NCBI GenBank assembly: GCA_964444825.1
Contig: CAYUIS010000030.1
Coordinates: 1-43,012, forward strand
Origin: CAYUIS01 sp964444825
GTDB taxonomy: Bacteria > Chloroflexota > Anaerolineae > B4-G1
Direction: 5' to 3'
Length of the DNA: 43,012 bases
Part shown: piece after piece, positions 40,752-43,012 of the stretch
Numbering within the stretch: the first letter of the stretch is position 1
How the letters are laid out: each line of letters opens with the position of its first letter
The notes under the pieces: model-generated
The model's database searches: none
Seen by the model: only the letters and a program-made list of their open reading frames with translations
Told to the model about the DNA's origin: nothing
Made by a program: the position numbers and the translations under genes

Positions 40752-42626
40752 TCAGGTTCTCGCGCGCCGTTCTTTTCCTGTCGCAGGTTCCGGGCACTGC
40801 CAATCCTCGGTCCAGTCGCCGCCATATAGTCCTAGTATGCCGCAGCCATGACACTGTTCCCTGCAATCCACCAGTGTTTCCTCACGCTGGCTGCGTTCGA
40901 GCTCCTGGGTTAGGAACCGTCTGTGGACGCCAGCGCTGATCACTTCCCAGGGAAAAGTCTCGTCGAGTGCTCGTTCGCGATGAACATAGAATCCGGGATC
41001 GAGCCCTGTCTCGGTGAAGGCCTTTGCCCAGGCATCGCCTTTCCGCTGTTCGTCCCACGCGTCAAAGCGAGCGCCCATCTCCCAGGCTCGCTGGATGACT
41101 GCCCCCAGCCGCCGATCGCCGCGGGTAAGTGTGGCCTCGATGAGTGTGGCCTCGATGTCGCTGTAGTCTAGCTTGAGCCCTCGTCCCCGCAGCGCCCGTC
41201 GCAGCAGTGATTGCTTGTCGAGGAGAGAGGTGGTTGGCTCCAGGGGGGCCCATTGAAACGGGGTGTGAGGTTTGGGCACGAATACATTCACGCTGACGTT
41301 CACCTGGGCCTTCCGACCGTGCACTCGCCGGCCTATGGCCCGTATGTCCCCTACCAGGTCGACGATGGCTTTTACGTCGTCCATATCTTCGCCCGGCAGT
41401 CCGATCATAAAATAGAGCTTGACGGTGCGCCAGCCGTGTTTGAACACCTCTTGAGCGACGTCGACCATCTGGGGTGTGGAAATGGGCTTGTTGATGGTGT
41501 GGCGTAGCCGTTCGGTCGCTGCTTCTGGGGCGAAGGTAAAGCCGCTATGGCGCCCTCGGGCCACGGCCTCGGCTAACTCGATTGAGAAGCTGTCGGCTCG
41601 CAGCGCGGGTAGTGAGATGGAAAGGTGATCCTGGTCAAACTGCTCGGTGATGCCCCCTACCAGTGGCCCTATGCCAGAGTAGTCGGACGTCGAAAGTGAC
41701 AGCAGCCCTAGCTCCTCAAAACCGGTCGCAGGCAGAATGCTAGAGATCGCGTTCAGGACCTCTTCCACAGGTCGCTCTCGCACCGGGCGCACGACCATAC
41801 CGGCGTGACAGAAACGACAGCCACGGGTGCAGCCGCGCTGAATCTCGATGGAGGCCCGATTGTGGGATACGTTCACATTCGGGACGAGGAGCCGGGTCGG
41901 CGGCGGGGGCAGGGGAGAGACGACGCGCTTGAGAACGGGGAGTTGGGCTTCTGAAACTTGCGGCTCGATCGCGGCGATGGTAAAGTCGCTATTGTATCGC
42001 ACATCGTAGAACCTGGGTACATAGACGCCGGGCACGCGGGCCAGTGCCCGCAACTGCCTTTCCCTCGACTCTCCACGTACCTGTTGATAGGTCTGCACGA
42101 CCTCGACCACAGCTTCCTCCCCGTCGCCGACGACAAAAGCGTCGACAAAGCCGGCAACCGGCTCGGGGTTAAAGGTCGCGTGACCGCCGGCAAGAATGAG
42201 CGGGTGGCCCTCATCCCGCTCCAAGGACCGGAGCGGGATCCCGCCCAGGTCGAGCATCTCCAGCAGATTGGTATACAACTGCTCATAGGGTAAGCTAAAG
42301 CCAATGATGTCAAAGTCGGCCAGAGGATGTTTGCTTTCCAGGCTGTATAGCGGCATGCGAGCGTCCCGCAGCGCCGCGATCATGTCGACCCACGGCAGAT
42401 AGGCGCGTTCGGCCAGCACGTCGGGTAGCGCGTTGAGGATGTCGTAGAGAATCGCCAACCCCAGGTTTGACATACCCAGGTCATAGATGTCGGGAAAGGC
42501 AAGGCAGACGCGCGTGGGGATGGCGTCCCACGCCTTCACCACGCTGTTGTACTCGCCGCCGACGTAGCGCCCGGGCTTTTGGACGGTGGGCAGGATACGG
42601 TCCAGTCTGCTCAGGTCAATCTGCAT
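40752..42626 (-). CDS. TIGR03960-family B12-binding radical SAM protein
   Basis: A 624-residue protein. The N-terminal half holds a B12-binding-like domain (AFPDIYDLGMSNLG, ADFDIIGFSLPYEQLYTN, LILAGGHATFNPEPVAGFVD). The radical SAM core motif is RGCTRGCRFCHAG, with C266, C270 and C273 binding the 4Fe-4S cluster. The C-terminus carries a further CREQCHGCGILG cysteine group, typical of this family. It starts five bases after the YjbQ-type gene and is followed by DUF2344, with which it probably forms a functional pair. The substrate is not established. The ribonuclease G gene that often follows this pair is missing here. Confidence 0.92.
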   Translation of the reverse strand: MQIDLSRLDRILPTVQKPGRYVGGEYNSVVKAWDAIPTRVCLAFPDIYDLGMSNLGLAILYDILNALPDVLAERAYLPWVDMIAALRDARMPLYSLESKHPLADFDIIGFSLPYEQLYTNLLEMLDLGGIPLRSLERDEGHPLILAGGHATFNPEPVAGFVDAFVVGDGEEAVVEVVQTYQQVRGESRERQLRALARVPGVYVPRFYDVRYNSDFTIAAIEPQVSEAQLPVLKRVVSPLPPPPTRLLVPNVNVSHNRASIEIQRGCTRGCRFCHAGMVVRPVRERPVEEVLNAISSILPATGFEELGLLSLSTSDYSGIGPLVGGITEQFDQDHLSISLPALRADSFSIELAEAVARGRHSGFTFAPEAATERLRHTINKPISTPQMVDVAQEVFKHGWRTVKLYFMIGLPGEDMDDVKAIVDLVGDIRAIGRRVHGRKAQVNVSVNVFVPKPHTPFQWAPLEPTTSLLDKQSLLRRALRGRGLKLDYSDIEATLIEATLTRGDRRLGAVIQRAWEMGARFDAWDEQRKGDAWAKAFTETGLDPGFYVHRERALDETFPWEVISAGVHRRFLTQELERSQREETLVDCREQCHGCGILGLYGGDWTEDWQCPEPATGKERRART

Positions 42627-42630
42627 AGGC

Positions 42631-43012
42631 TCAACCTGCCATCACCTTGACGAACACCTTGCGCTGGCGGGGACCGTCGAATTCGAGCAGGTAGATGCCC
42701 TGCCAGGCGCCCAATACCAGCTTGCCATCGGTCACCAGCACGCACAGCGACGCTCCCACCAGTGATGACTTGAGATGGGCGGGGGAGTTGCCCTCGCCGT
42801 GGCGGTACTCGGGCCGTGGCGGAGAGATGGCGTCGAGCCCGACGCCGATGTCGTGTTGCACACTCGGGTCCCAGTTCTCGTTGAGGGTCAGGCCAGCGGT
42901 CGTGTGGGGGCAGAAGAGAAAACATACTCCCTCCTGGACTCCACTGCCGCTGACGATGGCCTGCACCTGAGCAGTGACATCGTGGAATGCCTGATGACCT
43001 CGTGTTGAGACG
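42631..43012 (-). CDS. YjbQ/UPF0047 family protein, 5' end cut by the window
   Basis: The frame stays open to the window edge, giving 127 residues from VSTRGHQAFHDVTAQVQ to the stop. The core motifs of the UPF0047 (YjbQ) family are present: CPHTTAGLTLNE, GEGNSPAHLKSSLVG and GAWQGIYLLEFDGPR. Some members have weak thiamine-phosphate synthase activity, but the physiological role is unclear. The family is usually about 130-140 residues, so only about ten N-terminal residues are missing. A GTG at 42966 is an internal codon, since the residues before it still match the family. Confidence 0.9.
   Translation of the reverse strand, partial: VSTRGHQAFHDVTAQVQAIVSGSGVQEGVCFLFCPHTTAGLTLNENWDPSVQHDIGVGLDAISPPRPEYRHGEGNSPAHLKSSLVGASLCVLVTDGKLVLGAWQGIYLLEFDGPRQRKVFVKVMAG

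Overview
The window is a high-GC bacterial chromosome segment, most probably from the Chloroflexota (Anaerolineae-like). That placement is inferred from gene content and protein style: an orphan CpaF ATPase, stressosome proteins, a Gram-positive-type SOS box, a long L31, and a radical SAM/DUF2344 pair beside L21-L27. It has not been tested by a search. A 100-N scaffold gap flanked by an exact 55-bp duplication shows a draft assembly, possibly a metagenome bin. I see no rRNA, tRNA, CRISPR array, insertion sequence or phage gene, and no gene-free stretch longer than 300 bases.

Region 1 (1-14126) is mixed housekeeping. It holds the tail of a PLP aminotransferase, an 846-residue radical SAM protein and a small zinc-ribbon protein, which converge on an orphan CpaF-like ATPase. 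A minus-strand run follows: a ceramidase-like hydrolase, a GPH-type sugar symporter, an MBL-fold hydrolase and a nuclease-like protein of unknown role. Next come uvrA with an SOS box, a membrane-anchored TPR protein, and queG.

Region 2 (about 14240-32466) is the main interest: 17 consecutive plus-strand genes that interleave a complete chemosensory set with a stressosome set. The chemosensory genes are a CheY-like receiver, CheW, CheR-TPR, CheW, MCP, CheA-REC, two more receivers, CheB and a hybrid kinase. The stressosome genes are two RsbR, RsbS, two RsbT and RsbX, plus an RsbT-fold pseudokinase placed between the two late receivers. There is no RsbU, RsbV, RsbW, sigma factor, flagellar gene or output domain. 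Two promoter regions, before the first receiver and before cheA, carry the same architecture: 11-bp tandem direct repeats ending 17 nt before a -10 box. This suggests co-regulation by an OmpR/PhoB-type regulator encoded elsewhere. A strong terminator closes the locus. My reading is a signalling hub in which methylation-adapted receptor input and stressosome input share phospho-signalling partners.

Region 3 (32496-36815) is a TetR regulator with a promoter-overlapping palindrome, followed by a translationally coupled heterodimeric ABC exporter with one degenerate ATP site.

Region 4 (36889-43012, all minus strand) reads, in transcription order: a YjbQ-family protein (cut by the window edge), a TIGR03960-type radical SAM protein, DUF2344, then a near-consensus promoter and rplU, rpmA, rpmE, tdk and two hpt paralogues. 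RpmE is fused to a domain resembling the RNA polymerase alpha C-terminal domain. A strong terminator lies between rpmE and tdk, so tdk-hpt-hpt expression probably depends on read-through. The tdk gene is split only by the assembly gap; collapsing the duplicated flank restores its frame.
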